Source: Agrobacterium tumefaciens (GTDB lineage Bacteria > Pseudomonadota > Alphaproteobacteria > Rhizobiales > Rhizobiaceae). Taken from it: DNA of 64,000 nucleotides. The DNA lies in assembly GCF_013337285.1 (NCBI RefSeq), contig NZ_SUPW01000004.1, positions 62,001 to 126,000 on the forward strand, written 5' to 3'. The notes under the pieces were generated by a model. The model had not been told where the DNA came from. It was given only the letters and a program-made list of their open reading frames with translations, and searched no databases. The stretch's first letter is position 1. Each line of letters starts with the position of its first letter. Positions 37,859 to 46,139 of the stretch are shown one piece after another. A program made the position numbers and the translations under genes.

Positions 37859-38800
37859 ATGAAAAATACCTGGGTTATCGCCGCAATTGCAGCGCTTGTC
37901 TCATCCGCTTCCGCCCATGCGGAAACATCGGTGACCATCGGCATGTCCGGCTGGACTGGTTTTGCGCCGCTGACACTTGCCAAGCAGGCGGGCATTTTCG
38001 AAAAGAATGGCCTGAAGGTCGATATCAAGAAGATACCGCAGGCGAGCCGCCATCTGGCTCTCGCATCAGGTGATATCCAGTGCGCCGCCACCACGGTGGA
38101 AACATGGATCGCCTGGAACGCCAATGGCGTGAAGTCCACCCAGATTTTCCAGATGGATAAATCGCACGGTGCCGATGGTATCGCGGTGCGCAGCGACGTC
38201 TCAAAGGTCGCCGACCTCAAGGGCAAGACGATTGCTGCTTCCACACCGGGCACGTCCCCCTATTTCTTCCTTGCCTGGATCCTCAAGGAAAACGGCATGA
38301 CATTGAAAGATGTGAAGGTCGTCAACCTTGAGCCGGGTCCGGCCGCGCAGGCATTCGTCGCCGGCCAGAACGATGCGGCCATGACCTATGAGCCATATCT
38401 CTCCACCGTGCGCGCCGCGCCCGACAAGGGTAAAATCCTTGCCACGACGCTGGATTATCCCGCCGTCATGGACACGTTCGGTTGCACGCCGGATTTCCTG
38501 AAGGATAATCCGCAGGCGGCGAAAGCACTGGCGGACAGCTATTTCCAGGCGCTCGACCTCATCAAGGCAGACCCCGAGAAATCCTATGCGACGATGGGCG
38601 CGGATGTGAAGCAGGCAGGCGAGGCCTTTGCGGCTTCGGCAAAGTTCCTGGAATGGCAGGACAAGGCTGCTAATCAAAAATTCTTCGAGGGTGAATTCAA
38701 GACCTTCTCTGAAAAATCGGCCGATCTGCTTCTGGAAATCGGCGTGATCAAGTCGAAGCCCGATCTTTCGACGCTCGCGGATACGACCTTCATCAAGTAA
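37859..38800 (+). CDS. NMT1/SsuA-type ABC transporter substrate-binding protein
   Basis: Periplasmic binding protein of 313 aa with a signal peptide ending SSASAHA at residue 21. The motifs GMSGWTGFAPLTLAKQAGIFEKNGL and GKTIAASTPGTSPYFFLAWILKENG place it in the nitrate/sulfonate/taurine/pyrimidine-precursor group. The ligand is not evident. The genes for a permease, an ATPase and a HutC-type repressor follow; if that repressor senses urocanate or a relative, an imidazole or related compound is a candidate ligand. The ATG at 37859 follows AAGGGG. Confidence 0.88.
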   Translation: MKNTWVIAAIAALVSSASAHAETSVTIGMSGWTGFAPLTLAKQAGIFEKNGLKVDIKKIPQASRHLALASGDIQCAATTVETWIAWNANGVKSTQIFQMDKSHGADGIAVRSDVSKVADLKGKTIAASTPGTSPYFFLAWILKENGMTLKDVKVVNLEPGPAAQAFVAGQNDAAMTYEPYLSTVRAAPDKGKILATTLDYPAVMDTFGCTPDFLKDNPQAAKALADSYFQALDLIKADPEKSYATMGADVKQAGEAFAASAKFLEWQDKAANQKFFEGEFKTFSEKSADLLLEIGVIKSKPDLSTLADTTFIK

Positions 38801-38938
38801 CGCGCCCAGGCGGCTGCGCTCCTTGCCGGGAGTGTTGCCGCCAATGACAAACACGTATCTTCTACGTCATGAAAGGCGTGAAGGCGCTTTGAGGGCGCGG
38901 CGCAGTTGCCGCGCCAATTCTCCCAGACAGGCGACAGA

Positions 38939-39712
38939 ATGCAACCTCTTCAACCCATCAGGAACAGTACGAGAATTGCCCTCGGCATTCTGTTCTTCGT
39001 GCTGTTTTTCTCCGCCTGGGGCCTTGCCACGCTGGGCGGCTTCGTATCGCCGACCTTTCTGGCCGACCCCATCACCATGCTGAAAGACGGCATCTATCTG
39101 CTGACCGATCAGGGCTTTGCCGGCGATATCGGCATGACGATCTGGCGTGTCGTTGGCGGTTTTGTGCTGGCATCGCTCGTCGCCGTGCCGCTTGGCATCG
39201 CCATGGGGGCGTATAAGCCGATCGAAGCGTTGCTCGAGCCCTTCGTATCCTTCGCACGCTACCTTCCCGCGTCCGCCTTCATACCGCTGCTTATTCTCTG
39301 GGCCGGTATCGGCGAAATGCAGAAACTGCTGGTGATCTTCATCGGCGCGGTCTTCCAGATCATCCTGATGGTGGCCGTGGCGGTTGCCGGCACGCGGCGT
39401 GATCTGGTGGAGGCCGCCTATACACTCGGCGCAAAAGACCGGGGTGTCGTTCGCCGTGTCCTCATTCCCGCCAATGCGCCTGACATTGCCGAAATTCTCC
39501 GCCTCGTTCTTGGCTGGGCCTGGACCTATGTCATCGTCGCCGAACTCATCGGTGCTTCCTCTGGCATCGGTTATATGATCATCAACAGTCAGGCGCTGAT
39601 GGCGACCGGGCAGATCATCTTCGGCATCATCGTCATCGGTGTTATCGGCCTCATTTCCGATTTCGCGTTCAAATCGCTGAACCGGAAGCTTTTCGCCTGG
39701 AGGCTTGCCTGA
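38939..39712 (+). CDS. SsuC/TauC-type ABC transporter permease
   Basis: A 257-aa permease with six helices. The coupling motif EAAYTLGAKDRGVVRRVLIPANAPDI near residue 165 is the EAA loop that contacts the ATPase. FARYLPASAFIPLLILWAGIGE is typical of sulfonate/nitrate-type permeases. The ATG at 38939 follows 138 bp of spacer after the binding protein, and its stop overlaps the ATPase start (TGATG), showing coupling. Confidence 0.92.
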   Translation: MQPLQPIRNSTRIALGILFFVLFFSAWGLATLGGFVSPTFLADPITMLKDGIYLLTDQGFAGDIGMTIWRVVGGFVLASLVAVPLGIAMGAYKPIEALLEPFVSFARYLPASAFIPLLILWAGIGEMQKLLVIFIGAVFQIILMVAVAVAGTRRDLVEAAYTLGAKDRGVVRRVLIPANAPDIAEILRLVLGWAWTYVIVAELIGASSGIGYMIINSQALMATGQIIFGIIVIGVIGLISDFAFKSLNRKLFAWRLA

Positions 39713-40497
39713 TGAAAGAACTCGTTATCAAGGGCGTCAGCCGCACCTTTCCGGGCGTGCAGGGCGGGCAGCCGACGCTGGCTTTGCAGCCGACCAATCT
39801 GGAAATCCCGCGCAACGATTTTGTTACCATTCTCGGCCCGTCGGGCTGCGGAAAATCGACTTTGCTGCGCATCATCGCCGGGCTTGATCGTCCGACGACC
39901 GGCGAGGTTCTGCTGTCGGGCCGGGCGGTGACCGGACCGGGAGCGGATCGCGGTATGGTATTCCAGTCCTACACGCTGTTTCCCTGGCTGACGATCCGCC
40001 AAAACGTCGCCTTCGGCCTTCGCGAACGTGGCGTGGCCGAAAAGGAAAAATGGGAGATCGTTGATAGTTATATCGATAAGGTCGGCCTCAACGGTTTCGA
40101 GAACCATTGGCCGAAACAGCTGTCCGGCGGCATGCAGCAGAGAACGGCGATTGCCCGCGCCCTGGCGAACGGCCCGAAAATCCTGCTGCTCGATGAGCCT
40201 TTCGGCGCGCTCGACAATCAGACGCGCGGGCTGATGCAGGAATTGCTGCTCGGCATCTGGGAGCGTGAGCAGAAGACCGTCATTTTCGTCACCCATGACA
40301 TCGAAGAAGCGGTCTTCATGGCGTCGCGTGTGGTGACCATGTCCGCAAGGCCGGGCCGCATCAAGTCGATCACGACGGTCGACCTGCCGCATCCGCGTCA
40401 CTACACCGTCAAGGCCAGCCCGGAATTTTCGCAGCTGCGCGCGAAGCTGACGGAGGAAATTCGCAGCGAGGCGATCGCCGCCGCTGCTCATGGATAG
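39712..40497 (+). CDS. SsuB/TauB-type ABC transporter ATPase
   Basis: A 261-aa ATPase with Walker A GPSGCGKST, Q-loop VFQSYTLFPWLT, signature LSGGMQQRTAIARAL, Walker B ILLLDEPFGALD and switch HDIEEAVFMASRV. It belongs to the same sulfonate/nitrate group as the permease. It overlaps the permease by one base and is followed 35 bp later by the regulator gene. Confidence 0.95.
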   Translation: MKELVIKGVSRTFPGVQGGQPTLALQPTNLEIPRNDFVTILGPSGCGKSTLLRIIAGLDRPTTGEVLLSGRAVTGPGADRGMVFQSYTLFPWLTIRQNVAFGLRERGVAEKEKWEIVDSYIDKVGLNGFENHWPKQLSGGMQQRTAIARALANGPKILLLDEPFGALDNQTRGLMQELLLGIWEREQKTVIFVTHDIEEAVFMASRVVTMSARPGRIKSITTVDLPHPRHYTVKASPEFSQLRAKLTEEIRSEAIAAAAHG

Positions 40498-40532
40498 TTG
40501 ATCCAGCGAACCGGGAGGAGAGAAGCATCGGG

Positions 40533-41270
40533 ATGAGGAGTACAGGTGCCGATCTTCAGGAGAAATCACTGCACGAGCGCATCCGCAACGATGTCGAGCG
40601 CCACATCATGTCGGGCGAATGGCCGCCGGGATACCGTATTCCCTTCGAACACGAGATGACCCGGCAATATGCCTGTTCGCGCATGACGGTGAACAAGGCG
40701 TTGGGTGAGTTGGTGCAGCGTGGCCTGATCGAAAGACGCCGACGCCTCGGCACCTTCGTTCGCCAGCCCCATGCGCAATCGGCCGTGCTGGAAATCCATG
40801 ATATCGAGCGGGAAGTTCAGGCGCTCGGCCTCGTTTACGGATACCGTCTCGACAAGCGACGTCTGCGCCCCGCGGGTGAAAAAGACGGTGCGGCAATGGC
40901 GCTTGCCGCCGATGCCCGTGTGCTGGAACTCACCTGCACGCATTTTGCCGGCGGCGTTCCCTTTTGCCTTGAAGAACGCATTATAAATGTCACTGCCGTC
41001 CCGGAGGGGGAAGTTGCGGATTTTTCGCAGACCGGTCCGGGCACCTGGCTGTTGAAGATGGTGCCCTGGAGTGCTGCCGAACATCGCATCAGTGCTGTCT
41101 CCGCCGATCGCAAGAATGCGGTGGCGCTGGGCATCGCATCCGGTGCGGCCTGTCTGGTCATAGATCGCCGCACCTGGCACGGGACGGACTATGTTACGAG
41201 CGTTAGGGTGACCTATCCCGGCGACCGGCATGCCCTAGTGGCGCAATTTTCGCCTTCGCAAAACACCTGA
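40533..41270 (+). CDS. HutC-type GntR-family repressor
   Basis: A 245-aa regulator with an N-terminal GntR winged helix (about 10-75: FEHEMTRQYACSRMTVNKAL is the recognition region). A UTRA effector domain follows, with LELTCTHFAGGVPFCLEERIIN and the near-diagnostic GTWLLKMVPWSAAEHRISAV. The latter resembles histidine-utilisation repressor HutC, which responds to urocanate. No hut catabolic gene is in the window. The matched palindrome at 37767-37780 before the transporter suggests it controls this operon. ATG at 40533 after GGGAGGAGAG. Confidence 0.88.
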   Translation: MRSTGADLQEKSLHERIRNDVERHIMSGEWPPGYRIPFEHEMTRQYACSRMTVNKALGELVQRGLIERRRRLGTFVRQPHAQSAVLEIHDIEREVQALGLVYGYRLDKRRLRPAGEKDGAAMALAADARVLELTCTHFAGGVPFCLEERIINVTAVPEGEVADFSQTGPGTWLLKMVPWSAAEHRISAVSADRKNAVALGIASGAACLVIDRRTWHGTDYVTSVRVTYPGDRHALVAQFSPSQNT

Positions 41271-41305
41271 AGCCACCCGAGCGGTCACTTTTTTGTAAAG
41301 AAGAG

Positions 41306-41346
41306 TTTACGGGTCGTCTTTTGATAATATAATAGTTGTCAAAAGA
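41306..41346 (+). promoter_or_regulatory. exbB promoter with 8-bp inverted repeat around the -10 box
   Basis: A TATAAT box (41328-41333) lies 16 nt after TTTACG (41306-41311). Perfect arms TCTTTTGA (41317-41324) and TCAAAAGA (41339-41346) flank the -10 box. A regulator bound here would block RNA polymerase. TonB systems are usually iron controlled, so Fur, RirA or Irr type control is plausible, but the repeat does not match a consensus I know. Confidence 0.55.
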
Positions 41347-41462
41347 ACTCAGGTTTATTATCGGAACGTCAAGCTTTCACGACGGCATCCGTTCATGACC
41401 CCGGCTTTCAGGAACCGGCCAATCTGCGGATGAGTTCATCGACGGAATCCGGGATAAAAATT

Positions 41463-42671
41463 ATGTCAGCTGAGACCTTCACTTCTTCCGCATCCTTCAA
41501 CAGGGCAAACAAAACACGGCACGTTTCCCTTGCTGCGGCAGTTACCCTGCTGGCCGGGCTGAGTGCCGGCGCGGTTTTAGCTCAGACAGTATCCGAACCC
41601 CAGGCCCAGCCTGCACCTCAGGTGGAAACGGTTCAGCCCGCCCAGCCGCCGGTGGAAACGCCCGCGACGCCAAGCGCTCCGGCACTCCAGTCTGTCACGC
41701 CGCCGTCCGCAACCGCACCGGAACAGCCGGCTGCCGCACCCGCCCAATCACCATCGAACCAGCCCGCGCCTCTTCAGTCCGCAACTGAAGGTGCTGCGCC
41801 GCAGCCGACGCAGACCGAGCAGCCGCCTCAGGCGAACGGAACACTTGCGCCGAACGAAGTCTCCACTCCGGTAGAGCCGGTCAGCCCCGAGCCCACCAGC
41901 GCCCAACCCGCTAGTGCCCAACCCACCAGCGCCGAACATCGTGCGGATATCCCGCACAACCTGTCGCCATGGGGCATGTTCATGGCTGCAGACTGGGTCG
42001 TGAAGGGCGTGATGATCGGCCTTGCCTTTGCGTCGCTCGTCACCTGGACGGTCTGGGTGGCGAAGTCTATCGAGCTTGCGGGTGCGCGGGTGCGCGCCGG
42101 TGCAACGCTCAAGGTCATTCGCCGGGCAAAAACCCTGACTGAAGCGACCGATGCCGTCGAAAACAAGGGCGGACCGGCTGCACTCATGCTGCGCATGGCA
42201 ACCCATGAAATGCAGCTTTCCGATGCGGTGGTCGAACACACGGACGGCGGTGGCATCAAGGAGCGTGTCTCCTCGGCGCTGTCGCGTATTGAAACCCACG
42301 CGGGTCGCCGCATGTCGCGCGGAACCGGTGCTCTGGCGACGATCGGTTCCACCGCTCCTTTCGTCGGCCTGTTCGGTACGGTCTGGGGCATCATGAACTC
42401 CTTCATCAGCATTTCGGAATCGCAGACCACAAACCTCGCCGTCGTGGCGCCGGGCATTGCCGAGGCGCTGCTCGCCACCGCCATCGGCCTCGTTGCCGCT
42501 ATTCCGGCGGTGGTGATCTACAACGTCTTTGCCCGCTCCATCACCGGTTACCGTCATCTGCTGGCGGATGCCGCCGCTGGCGTGGAGCGCCTCGTCAGCC
42601 GCGATCTCGATTTTCGCCGCATTCCGCCGGGCAGCACCAGCAAGCCCGCAGTGTCGCTGGTAGGACGGTGA
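41463..42671 (+). CDS. exbB: TonB-system biopolymer transport protein ExbB
   Basis: Inner-membrane subunit of the proton channel that energises TonB. The 402-aa product has the alphaproteobacterial layout. A signal-like helix (residues 23-42) is followed by a Pro/Ala/Gln-rich periplasmic region of about 115 residues, then the ExbB core. The core has a helix near 180-198, the cytoplasmic GTGALATIGSTAPFVGLFGTVWGIMNSF near 290-315, and AVVAPGIAEALLATAIGLVAAIPAVVIYN. The ATG at 41463 starts a signal-like N-terminus; an ATG at 41430 is possible. exbD follows 6 bp later. Confidence 0.93.
   Translation: MSAETFTSSASFNRANKTRHVSLAAAVTLLAGLSAGAVLAQTVSEPQAQPAPQVETVQPAQPPVETPATPSAPALQSVTPPSATAPEQPAAAPAQSPSNQPAPLQSATEGAAPQPTQTEQPPQANGTLAPNEVSTPVEPVSPEPTSAQPASAQPTSAEHRADIPHNLSPWGMFMAADWVVKGVMIGLAFASLVTWTVWVAKSIELAGARVRAGATLKVIRRAKTLTEATDAVENKGGPAALMLRMATHEMQLSDAVVEHTDGGGIKERVSSALSRIETHAGRRMSRGTGALATIGSTAPFVGLFGTVWGIMNSFISISESQTTNLAVVAPGIAEALLATAIGLVAAIPAVVIYNVFARSITGYRHLLADAAAGVERLVSRDLDFRRIPPGSTSKPAVSLVGR
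41895..41939 (+). repeat. Three tandem 15-bp repeats inside exbB
   Basis: Three consecutive units (41895-41909, 41910-41924, 41925-41939) of the form ACCAGCGCCCAACCC, the second with two C/T or A/G type changes at its start and the third degraded at its end. They encode TSAQP-ASAQP-TSAEH in the proline-rich periplasmic part of ExbB. Such a short in-frame array can gain or lose units between strains. Confidence 0.8.
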
Positions 42672-42677
42672 TCGGTC

Positions 42678-43163
42678 ATGGCTGGCGGTATTCGCGAAAA
42701 TAGCGGAGACGATCTCTCCGAAAACCACGAAATCAACGTTACGCCCTTCATCGACGTGATGCTGGTTCTGCTCATCATCTTCATGGTGGCTGCGCCGTTG
42801 GCCACGGTGGATGTGAATGTCGATCTCCCCGCATCCACCGCCAAGCCGGCGGAGCGTCCGGAAGAACCGCTTTATCTGACGGTCAAGGACGATCTTTCAC
42901 TCAACCTCGGCAATGATGTCGTTGCCCGGGAAGCGCTGGCAGCCGCAATCGACAGGCAGACGGGCGGCAAGAAGGATACGCGCATTTTCCTGCGCGCCGA
43001 CAAGGCCGTTGACTACGGTCACTTCATGGAAATCATGAACCTGCTCAGGGATGCCGGTTACCTGAAGATCGCCCTGGTGGGTCTGGAAAATGTCGGTGCG
43101 GCGTCGTCGCCCGCCAATGCCGCCCAACCTGCCGCGCCGACGGCGCCAGGAACCGCGCCATGA
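42678..43163 (+). CDS. exbD: TonB-system biopolymer transport protein ExbD
   Basis: A 161-aa protein with a short cytoplasmic start (ENHEINVTPFIDVMLVLLIIFMVAAPL) holding the essential Asp in the single transmembrane helix, then a periplasmic domain. The C-terminal tail is Ala/Pro rich. It is the partner of ExbB in the proton channel. The tonB ATG overlaps its stop by 4 bp. Confidence 0.95.
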   Translation: MAGGIRENSGDDLSENHEINVTPFIDVMLVLLIIFMVAAPLATVDVNVDLPASTAKPAERPEEPLYLTVKDDLSLNLGNDVVAREALAAAIDRQTGGKKDTRIFLRADKAVDYGHFMEIMNLLRDAGYLKIALVGLENVGAASSPANAAQPAAPTAPGTAP

Positions 43164-44086
43164 CTGAAAACGGCTACCCGCAGTCCCGACATTCCCGTCT
43201 GGGGGAAGTGACGCTGTGGTCCGCCGCGGCGCTGCTCATGCTGAGCGTTCATGCCGGTTTTGCCTATTATCTGATGCAGGAACCGGAAGAACTCGATGCC
43301 GGCGGGCCGCCGCCAGCCGCGATCATGATCGAAATGGCGGCGATACCGGAAGCCGTCAACACCGAAGAAACGACGCCGGCGCAGGATGTCGAGGACGCCG
43401 AAGAGGTAAAAAGCGACAACAGCCAGCCGATGGAGGAACCTACTCCGGAGGAGCTGCCGCCACCGGAGCCGGTTGCGGAAACGCCGCCGCCGGAACCCGT
43501 GCAGCCGCCGGAACCGCCGGTTGAGGAGATTGTCGAGCCGCAGGAAATTCCTGAGCCGGTGGAGCAGATCGACCCCGTGCAGGAACAGATGATGGCGGAA
43601 CTCGAAAATATCGAGGTTCCCTTGCCTGTCATTCGGCCGCCACCGCCGCCCGTTGAAAAGAAGGTCGAAAAGAAAGAACCGGAAGAGAAAAAGAAGGTCG
43701 AGCGCCAACGCCCCAAACCGCAGCAGGCATCGGAATTGCGCGAAACGGCGAAGGCCGAGGCGCAGCAGTCCGACAGGACAGCGGCATCGCGCAACAACGC
43801 CGGTTTCTTTTCTTCGTCTTCCGCCTCACCGGCGAAGTGGGGATCGAAGGTTCGTTCCCATATCCAGCGGCGCAAGCCACGTTCGCTTCGCAGTGATGCA
43901 ATGACGGCAACGGTGCGATTCAGGGTCAATGATGCAGGCGCGATCAGCGGGGTCAGCGTGGTCCAGTCCACCGGCGATTCCTCAATCGACCAGCAGATTG
44001 CGGCCTGGATCCAGAGCGCGTCACCCGTGCCTGCTCCGCCTCCGGACGCAAGCAAGACGATCACGCTGCCGATCAGCATCCGCTAG
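43160..44086 (+). CDS. tonB: TonB protein
   Basis: Transmits the proton motive force to outer-membrane receptors for iron complexes and cobalamin. The 308-aa product has one N-terminal helix (about 18-38, VTLWSAAALLMLSVHAGFAYYLM) and a long Pro/Glu- then Lys-rich spacer (about 70-185). The C-terminal domain has KVRSHIQRRKPRSLRSDAMTATVRFRVNDAGAISGVSVVQSTGDSSID. No receptor gene lies in the window, so this appears to be the shared energiser. Confidence 0.93.
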   Translation: MTENGYPQSRHSRLGEVTLWSAAALLMLSVHAGFAYYLMQEPEELDAGGPPPAAIMIEMAAIPEAVNTEETTPAQDVEDAEEVKSDNSQPMEEPTPEELPPPEPVAETPPPEPVQPPEPPVEEIVEPQEIPEPVEQIDPVQEQMMAELENIEVPLPVIRPPPPPVEKKVEKKEPEEKKKVERQRPKPQQASELRETAKAEAQQSDRTAASRNNAGFFSSSSASPAKWGSKVRSHIQRRKPRSLRSDAMTATVRFRVNDAGAISGVSVVQSTGDSSIDQQIAAWIQSASPVPAPPPDASKTITLPISIR

Positions 44087-44216
44087 AACCCGCTTAAATC
44101 AAATGGACATGTCCACTATTCCTCACGCGCCGATCCGTTTGCGCGTGAATAAGATTTCGCGAATGTTTTCGATGGTGTAGGTCTTTGTCGACGTTACCAA
44201 GCAGAGGCATTCCGGA

Positions 44217-45206
44217 ATGAAATTCTCAATCGCAGAGGCGGAGGATCTCGTCTCCTCTATCTTTGAGCGCAACGGCGTTCTGCCGCAGAACGCCCGCTCA
44301 GTGGCGAAGGCGCTCGTCGCATCCGAAGCGGCAGGCCAGAGCGGCCACGGTTTTCGCCGTATCCCCGTTTATGTCCGCCAGGCGCGGGTGGGAAAAGTTG
44401 ATGGCAAGGCGCGGCCGGTGGCGACACGCGTCAAGCCGGGTGTCCTGTCCATCGACGCCAACCACGGCTATGCCTATCCGGCGATTGATTGCGCGCTGGA
44501 GCAGTTGCCTGAAATGGCCCGACAGCAGGGCATTGCACTTGCCGCCATCCATCGTTCCCATCACGCCGGCGTCATGGCATTAACTGTCGAACGTTTTGCC
44601 GAGATGGGTCTTGTCGCGCTGATGTTCGCCAACGCGCCGGCATCCATGGCCCCGTGGGGTGGCAACAAACCCCTCTATGGCACCAATCCGATCGCATTCG
44701 CTACCCCGGTTGGCAACGCCGATCCACTGGTGATCGATCTGGCTCTGTCCAAGGTCGCGCGCGGAAAGATCATGGCGGCCCGTCAGAAGGGCGAGACCAT
44801 ACCGGGGGACTGGGCGCTTGACAGGAACGGCCGGCCAACGACCGACCCTGAAGAAGCCATCGAGGGAACCATGGTGCCCGCAGGCGAGGCGAAAGGTGCC
44901 GCACTGGCGCTGATGGTGGAGATCATGGCTGCCGCGCTGACCGGCGGAAATTTCGCGTTCGAAGCCTCTTCCCTTCTGGATGACAAGGGGGCACCACCGT
45001 CACTTGGCCACACGATTATCGCCATCGATCCCGTATCCTCGGGTGGTGCAGTCTTTACTGAACGACTGGCGCTCATCGCCGGCGAGATAGAAAAGCAGGA
45101 GAATGTGCGTTTGCCCGGCCGCCGTAGCCAGGGCGTTCGCCGGCAGGCGCTGGAAAGCGGCATCGTCGTCGAAAGCGATATTCTCGCTGAAATCCAGTCG
45201 CTTTAA
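44217..45206 (+). CDS. Ldh2-family NAD(P)-dependent dehydrogenase
   Basis: A 329-aa protein of the malate/L-sulfolactate/ureidoglycolate dehydrogenase family. The catalytic His is in IHRSHHAGVMA and the cofactor-binding block in FANAPASMAPWGGNKPLYGTNPIAFATP. AAGQSGHGFRRIPVYVR near residue 40 is conserved. Members reduce or oxidise small 2-hydroxy acids, or delta1-piperideine-2-carboxylate in some cases. Nothing nearby fixes the substrate. ATG at 44217 with GGA close upstream. Confidence 0.88.
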   Translation: MKFSIAEAEDLVSSIFERNGVLPQNARSVAKALVASEAAGQSGHGFRRIPVYVRQARVGKVDGKARPVATRVKPGVLSIDANHGYAYPAIDCALEQLPEMARQQGIALAAIHRSHHAGVMALTVERFAEMGLVALMFANAPASMAPWGGNKPLYGTNPIAFATPVGNADPLVIDLALSKVARGKIMAARQKGETIPGDWALDRNGRPTTDPEEAIEGTMVPAGEAKGAALALMVEIMAAALTGGNFAFEASSLLDDKGAPPSLGHTIIAIDPVSSGGAVFTERLALIAGEIEKQENVRLPGRRSQGVRRQALESGIVVESDILAEIQSL

Positions 45207-45220
45207 ACAGTTGTAAAATG

Positions 45221-45251
45221 AAAAACCCGGCGGACCTGATGATCCGCCGGG
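45221..45251 (-). terminator. Terminator hairpin for the minus strand
   Basis: CCCGGCGGA / TCCGCCGGG (45226-45234, 45243-45251) with an 8-nt loop; on the minus strand TTTTTCATTTT follows. It would stop transcripts coming from the LuxR-type gene at 45430-45675. Confidence 0.75.
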
Positions 45252-45288
45252 CAAACCGTTTATGGCCGCTTTGCATTTGCGTCGATAT

Positions 45289-45311
45289 GGACCGGAAATC
45301 ATTTCCGGTCC
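45289..45311. terminator. Second hairpin in the same spacer
   Basis: A perfect 10-bp stem GGACCGGAAA / TTTCCGGTCC with a 3-nt loop, then GCTTTTGG on the plus strand. It could stop transcripts from the dehydrogenase gene. The rest of the spacer (45312-45429) shows nothing further. Confidence 0.55.
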
Positions 45312-45429
45312 GCTTTTGGTCCGCCATCCCGCCATCGAAATGAGGGGATTTTGACGCATAAAGCCGCTCATCCGGTTTCGGCTTACGGGAAGGGGACGTT
45401 TCCACATAAGCCTCTGGAGCGAAAAAGCC

Positions 45430-45675
45430 TTAGATATCCTGCTCGATCAGGCCGCGCAGCAGGGCAATGCTGACGGCATTCAGCAGATTGGTGGCACCCA
45501 GCCGGTTGCGCACCACTTCCAGCGCGTCCTTCACCTCTGCCTCGGTCGCTCCGGTCACAAGGGCGATGTGGGAGGGGTGTTTACCCCGCGCCACCAGTCC
45601 CAGATAGTGCCGTTCCCGGTCCGATAGGGCGATCTCGCGCGTCTGGCGATGTTCATGCGGCGTTTTTAAAGACAT
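45430..45675 (-). CDS. Stand-alone LuxR-type helix-turn-helix protein
   Basis: An 81-aa protein that is almost only a LuxR/FixJ-type DNA-binding domain: LSDRERHYLGLVARGKHPSHIALVTGATEAEVKDALEVVRNRLGATNLLNAVSIAL. No receiver or ligand-binding domain is encoded. Such proteins act like GerE or as partners of full-length regulators. The ATG at 45675 opens a short charged start. The 464-bp spacer upstream (45676-46139) carries no gene I can support. Confidence 0.8.
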   Translation of the reverse strand: MSLKTPHEHRQTREIALSDRERHYLGLVARGKHPSHIALVTGATEAEVKDALEVVRNRLGATNLLNAVSIALLRGLIEQDI

Positions 45676-46139
45676 GTTCTTTTTGCCTCAAAAGAGATTG
45701 ACCTTCCCGGCGGTGCGATCAGGTAATAATTTCGTTCCCTGAGGGCCGCCCGCGAACGTTCTGTCTGCACGCGAACGGAAACGTCAGTTTCGCCAATAGG
45801 TTTCATCTGGCATCAGGAATATGCAATAACGGCTACTTTCGCAGCCAGTCGGCCCCGCATCGACGTTGTTCCTGGGCATGACGCTGCCACACTGATATTC
45901 GCAAAACCGGGCTCGGTTCTGGATCAGAACAATGTGCAGATTCAAAGCTTTGGAATGTTTTCCGTCACACCCGAAGGGCCACGCGGCGCTCTAATAGGCG
46001 ATATACTGCGCCGATAGAATAACATCTCGCGCCAAGTTTTACGTTTTTAGTGTTATGTTTCGGCACAGGAGCCGGAAAAAGCCGACATAATTCTGAATTT
46101 TAATGTGTAATTTCGAAATATTGGTGCTGCAAATCTGTC

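Noticed and set aside
45728-46017. About 95-codon open frame on the plus strand between the LuxR-type and AraC genes
   Set aside because: Reading ends at TAG 46015-46017 but has no ATG/GTG/TTG near its beginning and no ribosome site; possibly a decayed fragment, not supportable as a gene.
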